Source: an uncultured Planctomycetia bacterium (lineage in GTDB: Bacteria; Planctomycetota; UBA1135; GCA-002686595). From it: a stretch of 27,881 nucleotides of DNA. How positions within the stretch are numbered: the first letter of the stretch is position 1; each line of letters opens with the position of its first letter. Below, piece after piece: positions 1 to 7,788 of the stretch. The notes below the pieces were generated by a model that was not told the origin of the DNA, did not search any database, and worked only from the letters and a program-made list of their open reading frames with translations. The stretch spans positions 1-27,881 of the forward strand of contig CALFYL010000423.1 of assembly GCA_937952135.1 (NCBI GenBank), read 5' to 3'. Both the position numbers and the translations under genes were made by a program.

Positions 1-844
1 TCGACTTGGTCAGCCGCCGACCGCCGCTGCGGGGATACATCTGATCGATGCCGAACGCCGGGCGCAGCACGCACGGACCGTCTTGGGCGCGGATCTGGAA
101 GCTGACCTTCGCCGGAGGCGGCATGAGCAGGCTCGGTCGGTCGCCGCCGTCGAACTGGTAGTTGGAGCTGGGCGTGAGCGCTGCGGCGGTGGGCGGGTCG
201 TTGGGGTTGGACTCGAGAACTTGCCAGTCCTCGGAGTTGAGCAGGAGATCGCGCACTTCCAGGCGCACGGTGCGGGTGGGCTGCGCGGAGTCGGAGCTCA
301 TCGCGATCCACACCGGCGCCGCGGCGCCGAGCGCGAGCACGAACAGCGAGGTGAGCGGCGCGCAGACGAATCCGATCGCGCTGCGGGCGCTCCACAGCCA
401 CGCGAGCAGCGCTGCGGCCGCGACCGCGGCGCCCGCGAGCTTCGGATCGGCGAGCACTCCGAACTCGTACGAGAACATGGCGCTCGCGAGCGGCGCGCCC
501 ACGACGGCGGCGACCATGGCGGCGAGGCCGAGGAGGAACGTGAGTCCGGCGCGGAGGATCGTCGACCACGCTTGCAGGCCGGCGACGGCGGCGATCGCGA
601 GACCCGCGGCGCCGCCCGTGAGGAGCGCCTGAGCGAACATGCGCGCGATCTCCGGGTCGGCGCGCCACAGGACCATGTCGAGCCCGATCTCATTGCGTTC
701 GCCGTCGACCGACAGGATCGCCAAGGCGCGCAGCGCAACCGAGAGGCCCACGCACCACGCGACCGCGCCGAGCGCCCGCGCGGGCCAGCCCTTGCTCGAC
801 GGGGCGGGGCGCAGCTCGGCGGAGTCGGAAGTTCGGTTCGGCAT
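1..844 (-). CDS. Polytopic membrane protein of unknown function, 3' end cut by window edge
   Basis: A minus-strand frame stays open from the ATG at 844 to the left edge (281 codons), with strongly G/C-biased third positions. The protein has a short polar N-terminus, then about five hydrophobic segments near residues 24-45, 71-91, 98-120, 138-154 and 160-182. After residue 185 a polar, Pro-rich domain begins (TVRLEVRDLLLNSEDWQVLE, about 195-210) and runs off the edge, probably outside the cytoplasm. I do not recognise the family. Another in-frame ATG at 886 would add 14 residues; neither start has a Shine-Dalgarno sequence. The gene lies downstream of the TonB-receptor gene on the same strand, about 240 bp away, and probably has its own promoter (1072-1100). 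Reality of the gene is fairly sure; function is unknown. Confidence 0.75.
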   Translation of the reverse strand, partial: MPNRTSDSAELRPAPSSKGWPARALGAVAWCVGLSVALRALAILSVDGERNEIGLDMVLWRADPEIARMFAQALLTGGAAGLAIAAVAGLQAWSTILRAGLTFLLGLAAMVAAVVGAPLASAMFSYEFGVLADPKLAGAAVAAAALLAWLWSARSAIGFVCAPLTSLFVLALGAAAPVWIAMSSDSAQPTRTVRLEVRDLLLNSEDWQVLESNPNDPPTAAALTPSSNYQFDGGDRPSLLMPPPAKVSFQIRAQDGPCVLRPAFGIDQMYPRSGGRRLTKS

Positions 845-1071
845 GTCGGTCGGATCGGCGCTCGAGGGTTGGGCGGCTGGCAGCATGCACTTGGCGAGCG
901 TGCGCGCGGGCGAGGGCAGGTCGCCAGTTTACAGCCGCGCTCGAGGGCGCGAACCGGCAACCGAGGCCGCGTCGAGGACCGCTGCGCTCAGCGCGACTCC
1001 AGGTCGCGTCGAGCGGCAGGCCTTCTCGCCGCGCCGTCCGCCCGCGTCAGCGCGCGGTGCAAAGACCGAGC

Positions 1072-1100
1072 ATTGTACGAGCTCAGCGCCGCCAGGTCAG
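1072..1100 (-). promoter_or_regulatory. Candidate sigma70-type promoter for the 1-844 membrane protein gene
   Basis: On the minus strand CTGACC (1100-1095) and TACAAT (1077-1072) are separated by 17 bp. TACAAT matches the TATAAT consensus at 5 of 6 positions, rare in DNA this GC-rich, and CTGACC matches TTGACA at 4 of 6. The -35 lies over the last codons of the TonB-receptor gene. The leader to the start at 844 or 886 would be about 180-220 nt. Confidence 0.4.
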
Positions 1101-3056
1101 GCTGAACCAGACGTTGCGCTCGACGAAGTAGCCGCCGTTCTCGGGATGGTCCGGATCGTTCGCGTTCTGGACGCCGATCGCGAAGCGCCAATCGGCGTTC
1201 GGCTGGTATCCCAGGCGCACGTCGGTGCGGAAGTAGCTCGGCGTGCCCGCGGCCGTCATGACGTCGACGTAGTAGAGGCCGATGTCGAACTCCCAGTTCC
1301 CGCCCAGCGCGAGGTACGAGCGCAGGTTCGAGATGTTCTCGGGGGTCAGCTTCGCTCCGGAGGGAAAGCCGGTGTCGTCGCTCGCCGCGTCGACGCTGCT
1401 GTTCTGCTCGTAGTGCGTGTGCGCCGCGCGGATGCGCCACGCGTCCGTGATCACGGCGTCGGCGGCGATCTCGTAACCCCAGGCTTCCGCCGCGCCGAGG
1501 TTCCCGAAGGTCTCGGGGAAGTACGTGTTGCCGCCCTGCGTGAAGGGGTCGTCGAACTCGCGCGTCACGAGCGAGTCGAGGTCGTTGTAGAACGTCGCGA
1601 TATCGACGGCCACGCGTTCGGTCGGCTGGAAGCGCCAGCCCAGTTCGTAGGCGACCAGCTCTTCGGCGTCGAGGTTGCGGTTGCCGACGTCGAGGAAGAC
1701 GTCGGTCGGGTTGAGGTCGTCGACGTACTGGTTGTAGCGATAGATCTCGACCAGCGACGGGATCCGGACGGCGCGCGAGACCGAGCCCCAGATCGAGTGG
1801 CCTTCGCTCGGCGACCACAGCGCGCGCGCGGTGGGCTGGAATTCGGTGCCCGTGATGTCGTTGTGCTCGACTTCGGCGCCGAAGAGCACGCGCAGGTTGG
1901 CGCTCGGGACCTCGATCTCGTCGAGCGCGAAGGCGCGCACGCTGCCGACGGTCGTATGCACAGGACGGAAGGCGTAGATGAAGTCGCCGTCGAGCTCCGA
2001 CGCGACGAGGCGGTAGCCGAGGCCGAAGGTCAGCGTGTTGTTCGTGCTGAGCGGGAGGCGTCGCTGCCAATCGAGGTCGACGATGTCCTGGCCCTGCTCG
2101 AAGTCGACTTCCTTGAGGTTGAAGCGCTGGTAGCTCGTCACGAAGCGGTCGGCGCCGCCGTCCTCGCGCGGGCGGTTCCAGGCAAGCGCGATCGAACCGC
2201 CGTTCTCGGGCGTGTCGTCGGTGACCGTCTGGTAGTAGGGCGCTGTCGGGAATCCGATCGTGTACTGCTCGCCGAGCCGGCCGACGTAGGCCTGCGACAT
2301 CACCGTCAGCGACTCGCCGCCGCCGAGGCCGAAATCGCCGCGGAAACCGGCCTTGTAGATCTCCGACTCCTGGTACTGCGAGTCCGTGCTCCCCGGCGCG
2401 AAGCCGCCGAGCGCGTCGCGGTCCGCGCCCTGCGCCCACACGCGCACGAACGCGTCCTCGCCCCATTTCGCGCCGCTGCGCGCGAAGAGCAAGCGTTCCT
2501 CGTCGCCCACCAGCGTGCGGACCTTGGGGCCCTGGGTCTCGCCGGCCTTCTTGGTGATCACGTTCACCACGCCGTTGACTGCGTTCTGTCCCCACAGCGC
2601 CGCGCCCGGGCCGCGGATCAATTCGATGCGGTCGATCTCCTCGACATCGATCGTTTGCAGGTGCCAGCGCACGCCCTCGGCGCTGAACAAGTCGTAGACG
2701 TTGATCCCGTCGATCAGCACCAACAGGTTGTTGTTGAAGCGGCTGGTGAAACCGCGCGCCGTCACGTCCCAGGTGTTGGTCTCCCAATGCCCGACCAGGA
2801 AGCCCGGCGCCATGCGCAGCGCTTCCTGGATCGAGGTGTGCCCCGCGCGGCGAATCTCATCGCCGGTGATGACGTACACGGCGGCGGGCGCCTTCGAGAG
2901 CGGCTGCTCGGAACGCGAGGCGACGGTCACCTCGACGTTCATCAACTCCTCGAGGCTGAGGTGTTGGATATCGCCGGGATCGCCGCCCGGACTGCGAGCC
3001 GCGAGCGCCAGGCTCGACGACATCGCGCAGGCGCACAGGGTGAGTGCGGGCTTCAC
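1083..3056 (-). CDS. TonB-dependent outer-membrane receptor
   Basis: This 657-aa protein is a typical TonB-dependent receptor, an outer-membrane beta-barrel for energised uptake of a scarce ligand such as a siderophore or cobalamin; the ligand cannot be read from the sequence. A signal peptide covers residues 1-20. A family-typical N-terminal stretch (LSLEELMNVEVTVASR, 33-48) is followed by the plug domain at about 55-170, with APAAVYVITGDEIRRAG, LIDGINVYD and IRGPGAALWGQNAVNGVVNV. The rest is barrel, ending in aromatic WFSLTWRR as expected for outer-membrane insertion. The start is a GTG at 3056: an in-frame TGA lies six codons upstream, and the signal peptide is complete from there. No Shine-Dalgarno sequence is visible; a perfect inverted repeat (3069-3085) lies just upstream. 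No TonB, ExbB or ExbD gene is in the window. Confidence 0.93.
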   Translation of the reverse strand: MKPALTLCACAMSSSLALAARSPGGDPGDIQHLSLEELMNVEVTVASRSEQPLSKAPAAVYVITGDEIRRAGHTSIQEALRMAPGFLVGHWETNTWDVTARGFTSRFNNNLLVLIDGINVYDLFSAEGVRWHLQTIDVEEIDRIELIRGPGAALWGQNAVNGVVNVITKKAGETQGPKVRTLVGDEERLLFARSGAKWGEDAFVRVWAQGADRDALGGFAPGSTDSQYQESEIYKAGFRGDFGLGGGESLTVMSQAYVGRLGEQYTIGFPTAPYYQTVTDDTPENGGSIALAWNRPREDGGADRFVTSYQRFNLKEVDFEQGQDIVDLDWQRRLPLSTNNTLTFGLGYRLVASELDGDFIYAFRPVHTTVGSVRAFALDEIEVPSANLRVLFGAEVEHNDITGTEFQPTARALWSPSEGHSIWGSVSRAVRIPSLVEIYRYNQYVDDLNPTDVFLDVGNRNLDAEELVAYELGWRFQPTERVAVDIATFYNDLDSLVTREFDDPFTQGGNTYFPETFGNLGAAEAWGYEIAADAVITDAWRIRAAHTHYEQNSSVDAASDDTGFPSGAKLTPENISNLRSYLALGGNWEFDIGLYYVDVMTAAGTPSYFRTDVRLGYQPNADWRFAIGVQNANDPDHPENGGYFVERNVWFSLTWRR

Positions 3057-3068
3057 TTCGAGGGGGGG

Positions 3069-3085
3069 GCGTCACGCGGTGACGC
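3069..3085. promoter_or_regulatory. 17-bp inverted repeat upstream of the TonB-receptor start (operator or 5' UTR hairpin)
   Basis: GCGTCAC-GCG-GTGACGC is a perfect 7-bp inverted repeat with a 3-bp centre, ending 12 bp before the GTG start at 3056. As DNA it could bind a dimeric repressor; as RNA it would form a tight hairpin close to the ribosome-binding region. A second short palindrome, GAAGATTCTTC, lies further upstream at 3153-3163. Regulation of the receptor by ligand supply is plausible but inferred. Confidence 0.45.
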
Positions 3086-3209
3086 ACTGGGGGATTCCTA
3101 GCTATCGGTTCGCCCCCGGCTCGATCCGAAGCCGATCGTGCAAAAGCGGCGAGAAGATTCTTCGCGGTCGCGCGGCGTTCGAGCCCAGCCGCAACGCGAG
3201 CGGCGCCGC

Positions 3210-4991
3210 TCAGGGAAGCAAAGGATCCAGCGGCTCGGCGCGCGGCAACTCGACGCTCTCGCCCACGGCGGGAGGGGTCAGCGCCCGGAAGGCGCCGTCG
3301 CGCCAGGTGAGCCACCGCACCCGCGCCGCGAATTCGCGATCGTTCAGTCGGAGCACGAGCGTGCGGAGCTCGCCCCGCCCATCGGCGCGGGCTTCGACCT
3401 CGAAGCCGTCGCGCGTGCGTCGCAGCGGCCCGTTCTCGGGCGCGGTGTTGAACACGACCTCGAACGGGTGCGTGAGGAACGCTTCGTCGAGCGTCGTGAA
3501 CTCGTGCTCGTCCTCCCCGCGGCGCGTCCAGCGCAGCCCGCGCGCGCCAGCTTGCAGCGGATGGATGCGGACCGACCGCAAACCCGTTTCGAAGCTCCAC
3601 ACCGGATCGGGCGCGAGCATCGAGAGCCCGCTGCCGGACTGGAGCACGAAGGCCTCGCACGCGCGGCCGTCGCGCGGAACCTCGAGGGAGCTCACGGCCG
3701 CACGCAGCTTCTCGGCGAGCTCGATGAACTGCGCCGTGCCGCCGACGAGCGCGAGAGGTGAGAGCACCAAGGCGCCCAACGCGAGCAACGCGCCGGCGGT
3801 GCGCGCTCGCCAGCCGCGGCCGTCGAACAGCTCGAGCACTCCGCAGGCGAGCCACGGCGCGGCGCCGATGAGCGGCGTGAACAACAACCGGTCGGAGGGA
3901 TATGCGCCGCCCTGCACGACCAGCGTCGCGGCGATCCACACCACGAAGAAGGACGGCGGGCGGACGCTGCGCGCGGCGACTCGCGCGAGCCAGCGCCACG
4001 CGAGCGCGCCGACGACGAGCGCCGCGGCAAGCCACCCCGGATACAGCGCGGGAAAGGCGAACGGAAGGTCGAGCTTGAACGGGCCGAGCACGCTGAGGGC
4101 GCCGAAGACGGCCAGCTCGCCGACGCGGCGCGAGAAGGCGAGCGGGTCGCCCCAGGGCGTGCGGTAGAACTCGCTGTGCGCGCCGAAACCCGCGGCGAGC
4201 AGCGCGGCGACGTAGCTCGCGACGAGCACGAGCGCCGTGGTCGCCGCCGATCGCAGGCGCGGGGCGTGCGGCGAGTTGCGCGCCGCGCTCCACCAGATCC
4301 AGGCCACGATCGCGCCCGCGCTGACCCCCGACTCCTTGCACAGGCAGGCGAGGAGCACGCACGCGAGGGTCCACGCGATGCCGACGACGCTCGGAGCTCT
4401 CGCGTAGTTGAGCGCGCCGATGGCCGCGGCGCAGAGGAACACGGCTTCGAGCAGCGAGTTGCGGTTCGCGATCCACGCGGTCGGCATCAGCGAGCCGTCG
4501 TCGAACGCGAAGACGGCCACGGCCGCGAGCGCCACGCGCGGCGCGAGTCCGGCGACGGTGTAGAGCTTGGCGAGCAGCACCAGGAGGAGCGCGAGCCAGG
4601 CGAGCTGCACGGCGTGGTGCGCGACGGCGTTGCGGCCGAAGAGCGCGGCATCGAGCGCGTGGGAAGCGCTCGCCAGGGGCCGGAAGAAGCGGATCTTCCA
4701 GTCGGGCGGGGTCCACCAAGGTGTGTACTCGTTCTGCGCGGCGTCGCCGAAATCGAACAGGCTCCACCAGCGCAGCGTCGGGTGCTCGACGGCGCCTTCG
4801 AGCACGAGCATCAGGCCGTGGTCGTCGTTGAGGAAGCCCCACGCAAGCGCGGGCAGGCGCAACGCGACGGCGAAGGCGATCAGCGCCGCGAGAAGCCAAC
4901 GCTGACGGCGGGTCCAAGTCGCCGCGGAGTCGGCAAGATCCAGGGCCGGCTGGGGTGCGTTGGGCTCGCGCAGAGGTTCGAGGCCGGCCAT
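3210..4991 (-). CDS. Polytopic membrane protein resembling GT-C glycosyltransferases
   Basis: This 593-aa protein has a cytoplasmic N-terminus of about 30 residues, then roughly ten hydrophobic segments between residues 32 and 430, and a soluble C-terminal domain (about 435-593) rich in beta-type sequence. The first loop after TM1 carries WGFLNDDHG (51-59), an acidic motif where GT-C enzymes keep their catalytic aspartates. A later IANRNSLLEAVF resembles the loop of O-mannosyltransferase-like and Tmtc-like proteins. Such enzymes move sugars from lipid-phosphate carriers to proteins or glycans outside the cytoplasm. Substrate and activity cannot be read here. It is transcribed away from the TPR lipoprotein gene starting at 5073 (81 bp between the starts) and may share control with it. 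The membrane protein call is sure; the GT-C assignment is moderate. Confidence 0.8.
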   Translation of the reverse strand: MAGLEPLREPNAPQPALDLADSAATWTRRQRWLLAALIAFAVALRLPALAWGFLNDDHGLMLVLEGAVEHPTLRWWSLFDFGDAAQNEYTPWWTPPDWKIRFFRPLASASHALDAALFGRNAVAHHAVQLAWLALLLVLLAKLYTVAGLAPRVALAAVAVFAFDDGSLMPTAWIANRNSLLEAVFLCAAAIGALNYARAPSVVGIAWTLACVLLACLCKESGVSAGAIVAWIWWSAARNSPHAPRLRSAATTALVLVASYVAALLAAGFGAHSEFYRTPWGDPLAFSRRVGELAVFGALSVLGPFKLDLPFAFPALYPGWLAAALVVGALAWRWLARVAARSVRPPSFFVVWIAATLVVQGGAYPSDRLLFTPLIGAAPWLACGVLELFDGRGWRARTAGALLALGALVLSPLALVGGTAQFIELAEKLRAAVSSLEVPRDGRACEAFVLQSGSGLSMLAPDPVWSFETGLRSVRIHPLQAGARGLRWTRRGEDEHEFTTLDEAFLTHPFEVVFNTAPENGPLRRTRDGFEVEARADGRGELRTLVLRLNDREFAARVRWLTWRDGAFRALTPPAVGESVELPRAEPLDPLLP

Positions 4992-5072
4992 GGAAGCGTC
5001 GCACGTTCGCGGCTCGGCGCGCGCAATTCAAGCTCTTCGAGCAGTACGATCCGGGCGCGAAGGAGCGCACCG

Positions 5073-6074
5073 ATGTCCCACCTGCATCCCGTCATCGCAA
5101 CGGCCGTCCTGATGTGCGCGTGTTCGAGCCCGACGCCGCGCTTCGAACCCACGCCCGAGCCCGCGCCCGTCGAGGCGCTCGCCGCGCCGCGATCGCGAGC
5201 CGAACTGCCGATCGGCGCCCAGGCGTGGTCCGTCGACGGACGCGCGCTGTACGCCTCGCCGCTCTCGAGCGTCGAACTCGCGCGCCGCGCGGCCGCGCTC
5301 GACGAGGCGCGCAAGGCGTGGGACGCCGCTCCCGCCGACGCGGACGCGTTGATCTGGGTCGGCCGGCGGCTCGGCTACCTGTGGCGCATGCGCGAAGCGA
5401 TCGACTTGTTCACGGTGGGCATCGAGCAGCACCGAGGGGATGCGCGCATGCTGCGCCACCGCGGCCACCGCTTCGTGAGCGTGCGCGAGTTCGCGAACGC
5501 GATCCGGGATCTCGAGCAGGCCGCGAAGCTCGTTAAGGACCAGCCCGACGTCGTGGAACCCGACGGCATGCCGAACGCGCGCGGAATCCCGCTCGAAACG
5601 CTGCAGTCGAACATCCACTACCACCTGGGCCTCGCACGCTACCTCTGCGGCGACTTCGAAGGCGCCGAGCGCGCCTATCGCGACTGCTTCGCGGTTTCGA
5701 AGAACGCGGACAACCAAAGCTCCGCGACGCACTGGCTGTACTTGTCGCTGCGCCGCCAGGGCAAGGCGGAGGAGGCGGAGCGCGCGCTCGAGCCGATCCG
5801 CGGCGACCTGGACATCGTCGAATACCACGGCTACTTCCAACTCTGCCGCGCCTACCAGGGCGCGCTCGAGATGGAGAAGGTGTACGCCGACGCGAAGGCG
5901 AAGGGCGGCGTCGAAGCCGCGAGCGTCGGCTACGGCGCGGGCGCGTGGCACCTCGTGAACGGCCGCGTCGATCGCGCGCGAGAGATCTTCCGCGAAGTCG
6001 TGGCGAGCGACGCAACTTACGCGTTTGGCTTCATCGCCAGCGAAGTGGAGCTCGCACGCATGGCCGGGAGCTGA
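5073..6074 (+). CDS. TPR-repeat lipoprotein
   Basis: The 333-aa product begins with a lipoprotein-type signal (hydrophobic 7-14, then MCAC, acylated Cys probably C17), followed by a Pro/Ala-rich linker. From about residue 70 to the end it is all-helical with degenerate tetratricopeptide repeats, for example ADALIWVGRRLGYLWRMREA, IHYHLGLARYLCGDFEGAER and THWLYLSLRRQGKAEEAER. TPR lipoproteins usually scaffold envelope complexes. I chose the ATG at 5073 because AGGAG (5061-5065) lies 7 bp upstream, the clearest Shine-Dalgarno site in the window, and because the signal peptide starts there; the frame stays open about 900 bp further upstream but only as a shadow of the opposite gene. It diverges from the GT-C-like gene and converges on the small membrane protein gene at 6137-6484. 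The biological role is unknown. Confidence 0.9.
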   Translation: MSHLHPVIATAVLMCACSSPTPRFEPTPEPAPVEALAAPRSRAELPIGAQAWSVDGRALYASPLSSVELARRAAALDEARKAWDAAPADADALIWVGRRLGYLWRMREAIDLFTVGIEQHRGDARMLRHRGHRFVSVREFANAIRDLEQAAKLVKDQPDVVEPDGMPNARGIPLETLQSNIHYHLGLARYLCGDFEGAERAYRDCFAVSKNADNQSSATHWLYLSLRRQGKAEEAERALEPIRGDLDIVEYHGYFQLCRAYQGALEMEKVYADAKAKGGVEAASVGYGAGAWHLVNGRVDRAREIFREVVASDATYAFGFIASEVELARMAGS

Positions 6075-6136
6075 CGGCGTGAACGCACCCTCCCGTGCGC
6101 GCGGTCTTCACGGCCGAGCGAGGCGCCGCGACGCCG

Positions 6137-6484
6137 CTATTCCGGGGCCGAACGCGAGTTCTCGCTCGGCGGCGATCGGCGCGTGCGGGGCAGCCGAGCC
6201 TCGAGGTTCGTGGCGCGCATCGCGAGGTAGACCGCGGCGAGTCCGCTGAGCACCGCGGCGGCGCCGAGGGTGAAGAACAACCACATCCAGCCCTCGGGCG
6301 GCGCGACGAGTGGTTTGCCGCCCTTGCCCCAGTTGCCGGCCAGCGGAACTCCGACCGCGACAGCGAAAACGCCGAGTCCCAAGGCGAAGCGCTGAGAAGT
6401 GCGGATTTCGGCGCGAAGCCTCAGGTCGTTCGGCGCCGGCGTCTCACTTCGGGGGCTAGTTTGAGTCTGAGGTTGAGGTCTCAT
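6137..6484 (-). CDS. Small two-TM membrane protein
   Basis: This 115-aa protein has a polar N-terminus rich in Pro, Gln and Thr, a hydrophobic segment at about 33-50, a short Gly/Lys loop, a second hydrophobic segment at about 66-89, and a basic/Ser-rich tail. Both termini are probably cytoplasmic. I recognise no family. It starts 49 bp downstream of the radical SAM gene stop on the same strand, so the two may be cotranscribed. There is no clear Shine-Dalgarno sequence. The codon pattern and the regular TM-loop-TM layout support a real gene, with less certainty than for its neighbours. Confidence 0.65.
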   Translation of the reverse strand: MRPQPQTQTSPRSETPAPNDLRLRAEIRTSQRFALGLGVFAVAVGVPLAGNWGKGGKPLVAPPEGWMWLFFTLGAAAVLSGLAAVYLAMRATNLEARLPRTRRSPPSENSRSAPE

Positions 6485-6533
6485 GGGGGGCGCTCGCCGG
6501 TGCTGCGGGACCCATCGTCCGAGGCGTCTAACC

Positions 6534-7619
6534 CTAATCCTCGGCCCAGTTGCCCGCCAATTTGCCGTCGCTCGCGAAGGTGCGCGACTTCCGCGAGTTG
6601 TAGACGCTCACGAAGTACGTGCAGCGCCGGCAGACATCGGGGTAGTCGCCGCGCTCGTGGCGCTCGATCAACTCGGTGATTTCCTCTCCGGCCCAGATCT
6701 CGCTCAGCGGTTTCTCGTGGACGTTGCCGACGATCAGATCCGCTTCGACATCGCGGCAGGCGCAGGCGTTGACGCGGCCGTCGGCGAGGATCACGGGCTT
6801 GGTGAACAGCAACTCGCACGCGCCCCGCTTGTAGGGCATCTTGCGCGGTGCGAGTCCGACCTTCTCGAGCGCTTCGGGCGCGATCTTCCCGGCCCACGAG
6901 TCGTAATCGCTCATGCCGGCGATCTCCACGAGCCCGCGCCGGCGGTACGCGTCGAGCTGTTCCCACAACTCTCCGACGCAGTTCGAGTCGGGGCAGCGCA
7001 GCGCGAGCGTGAACTTGATCGGCGTCTTCGTGCGTTCCTTGATCGCGAGGAACGCCAGCACCGCGTCGCGCGCGGCTTCGAACTTCTCGACGCCCATGAT
7101 CTCGTTCCAGGTGGCGCGGTCGAAGCCGCCCCACGACACGTGGACGTGCAGCTTCGAGGCGTAGCGCATCAGGCGCTCGCTCTTGTCGGCCGTCATGAGG
7201 ATCGCGTTCGTGTAGAAGCTGATCCCGTGCACTTGCTCGAGCGCCATCAGATGCTCGAGGCGTTCGAACACGTGCTTGTCGACGAAGGGGTCGCCGACGA
7301 TCGGCGTGAGCGACACGTGGTGGCCGCCCATGTCGAGGTACTGCTGCACCACGCGGGCGAAGCTCTCCATCGACATCGTCTGCTTCTTGCGCTCCATCTG
7401 CGGATAGGCGCAGAACACGCAGCGCGCGTTGCAGATGTTCGTGCCCTCGACGTGCAGACCGCGCGGAATGCGGCGCAGCTTCTCGAGCCATTCGCGGATC
7501 GCGCGACGCGCCGTGAGGCGGTGCCACTCGGTGTTCACCACGTCGGCCCAGTAGCGCGCCACGGCGCGCGCGGGCGGGGGCAGCGCAGCGCGCAGCAGTT
7601 TGCGAACGGTGGAGGGCAT
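6534..7619 (-). CDS. Radical SAM protein with SPASM-type C-terminal iron-sulfur domain
   Basis: The 361-aa protein carries the radical SAM CxxxCxxC motif as C63, C67 and C70 (CNARCVFC), which binds the [4Fe-4S] cluster that splits S-adenosylmethionine. The barrel follows (TPIVGDPFVDK, 105-115; ISFYTNAILM, 133-142). A C-terminal segment with C268, C286, C288, C330 and C333 and the phrase ILADGRVNACACRD is a SPASM-like auxiliary-cluster domain. SPASM enzymes modify peptides, anaerobically activate sulfatases or act on small metabolites; members resembling this one often sit in sugar or envelope gene sets. No precursor peptide or sulfatase gene is adjacent, so the substrate is open. A TAGACT -10-like element lies 36 bp upstream of the start. 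It may be cotranscribed with the small membrane protein gene downstream. Confidence 0.93.
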   Translation of the reverse strand: MPSTVRKLLRAALPPPARAVARYWADVVNTEWHRLTARRAIREWLEKLRRIPRGLHVEGTNICNARCVFCAYPQMERKKQTMSMESFARVVQQYLDMGGHHVSLTPIVGDPFVDKHVFERLEHLMALEQVHGISFYTNAILMTADKSERLMRYASKLHVHVSWGGFDRATWNEIMGVEKFEAARDAVLAFLAIKERTKTPIKFTLALRCPDSNCVGELWEQLDAYRRRGLVEIAGMSDYDSWAGKIAPEALEKVGLAPRKMPYKRGACELLFTKPVILADGRVNACACRDVEADLIVGNVHEKPLSEIWAGEEITELIERHERGDYPDVCRRCTYFVSVYNSRKSRTFASDGKLAGNWAED

Positions 7620-7654
7620 GGAGGGCGCGCGGCGCCTCGCGGGCAGCGGAGGGA

Positions 7655-7660
7655 AGTCTA
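7655..7660 (-). promoter_or_regulatory. Candidate -10 element of the radical SAM gene
   Basis: TAGACT reads on the minus strand 36 bp before the ATG at 7619. The same hexamer occurs just before the secretion ATPase gene (25184-25189). No convincing -35 hexamer is seen 16-18 bp upstream. Confidence 0.25.
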
Positions 7661-7698
7661 CTTCAGCGCTGGGGCCGGAGCCGCGCGCCGGAAATGAG

Positions 7699-7737
7699 CG
7701 ACGCCCGACCTCGCGCGCGTGCGGGAGCCGGGCGTCG
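7699..7737 (-). terminator. Hairpin downstream of the hydrolase-like gene
   Basis: CGACGCCCG (7699-7707) and CGGGCGTCG (7729-7737) form a perfect 9-bp stem around a 21-nt GC-rich loop, about 50 bp past the stop of the 7789-8715 gene and before the radical SAM gene. There is no proper T-tract. It is the right place for a terminator separating the two genes. Confidence 0.5.
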
Positions 7738-7788
7738 TGGGTGCTGGCTGAGGCCGGGCAGGAAGCTCGCGGCTCGCTCGGCAGGCCG

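Noticed and set aside
363..368. Not a nucleotide position: the LRAAPN variant (residues 363-368) in the GspE/PilB-type ATPase considered as a defect
   Set aside because: Walker A, Asp-box, Walker B, His-box and the zinc cysteines are intact, and similar substitutions occur in related ATPases, so activity is likely normal.
639..3101. Long plus-strand open frame (820 codons) across the TonB-receptor gene
   Set aside because: Its translation is Arg/Ala/Val-rich without domains, and it mirrors the receptor's codon pattern; the minus strand encodes a full-length receptor with plug motifs.
2857..5070. 737-codon minus-strand open frame in another frame of the GT-C-like gene
   Set aside because: Arg-rich product with no hydrophobic pattern; the alternative frame gives a regular multi-TM protein.
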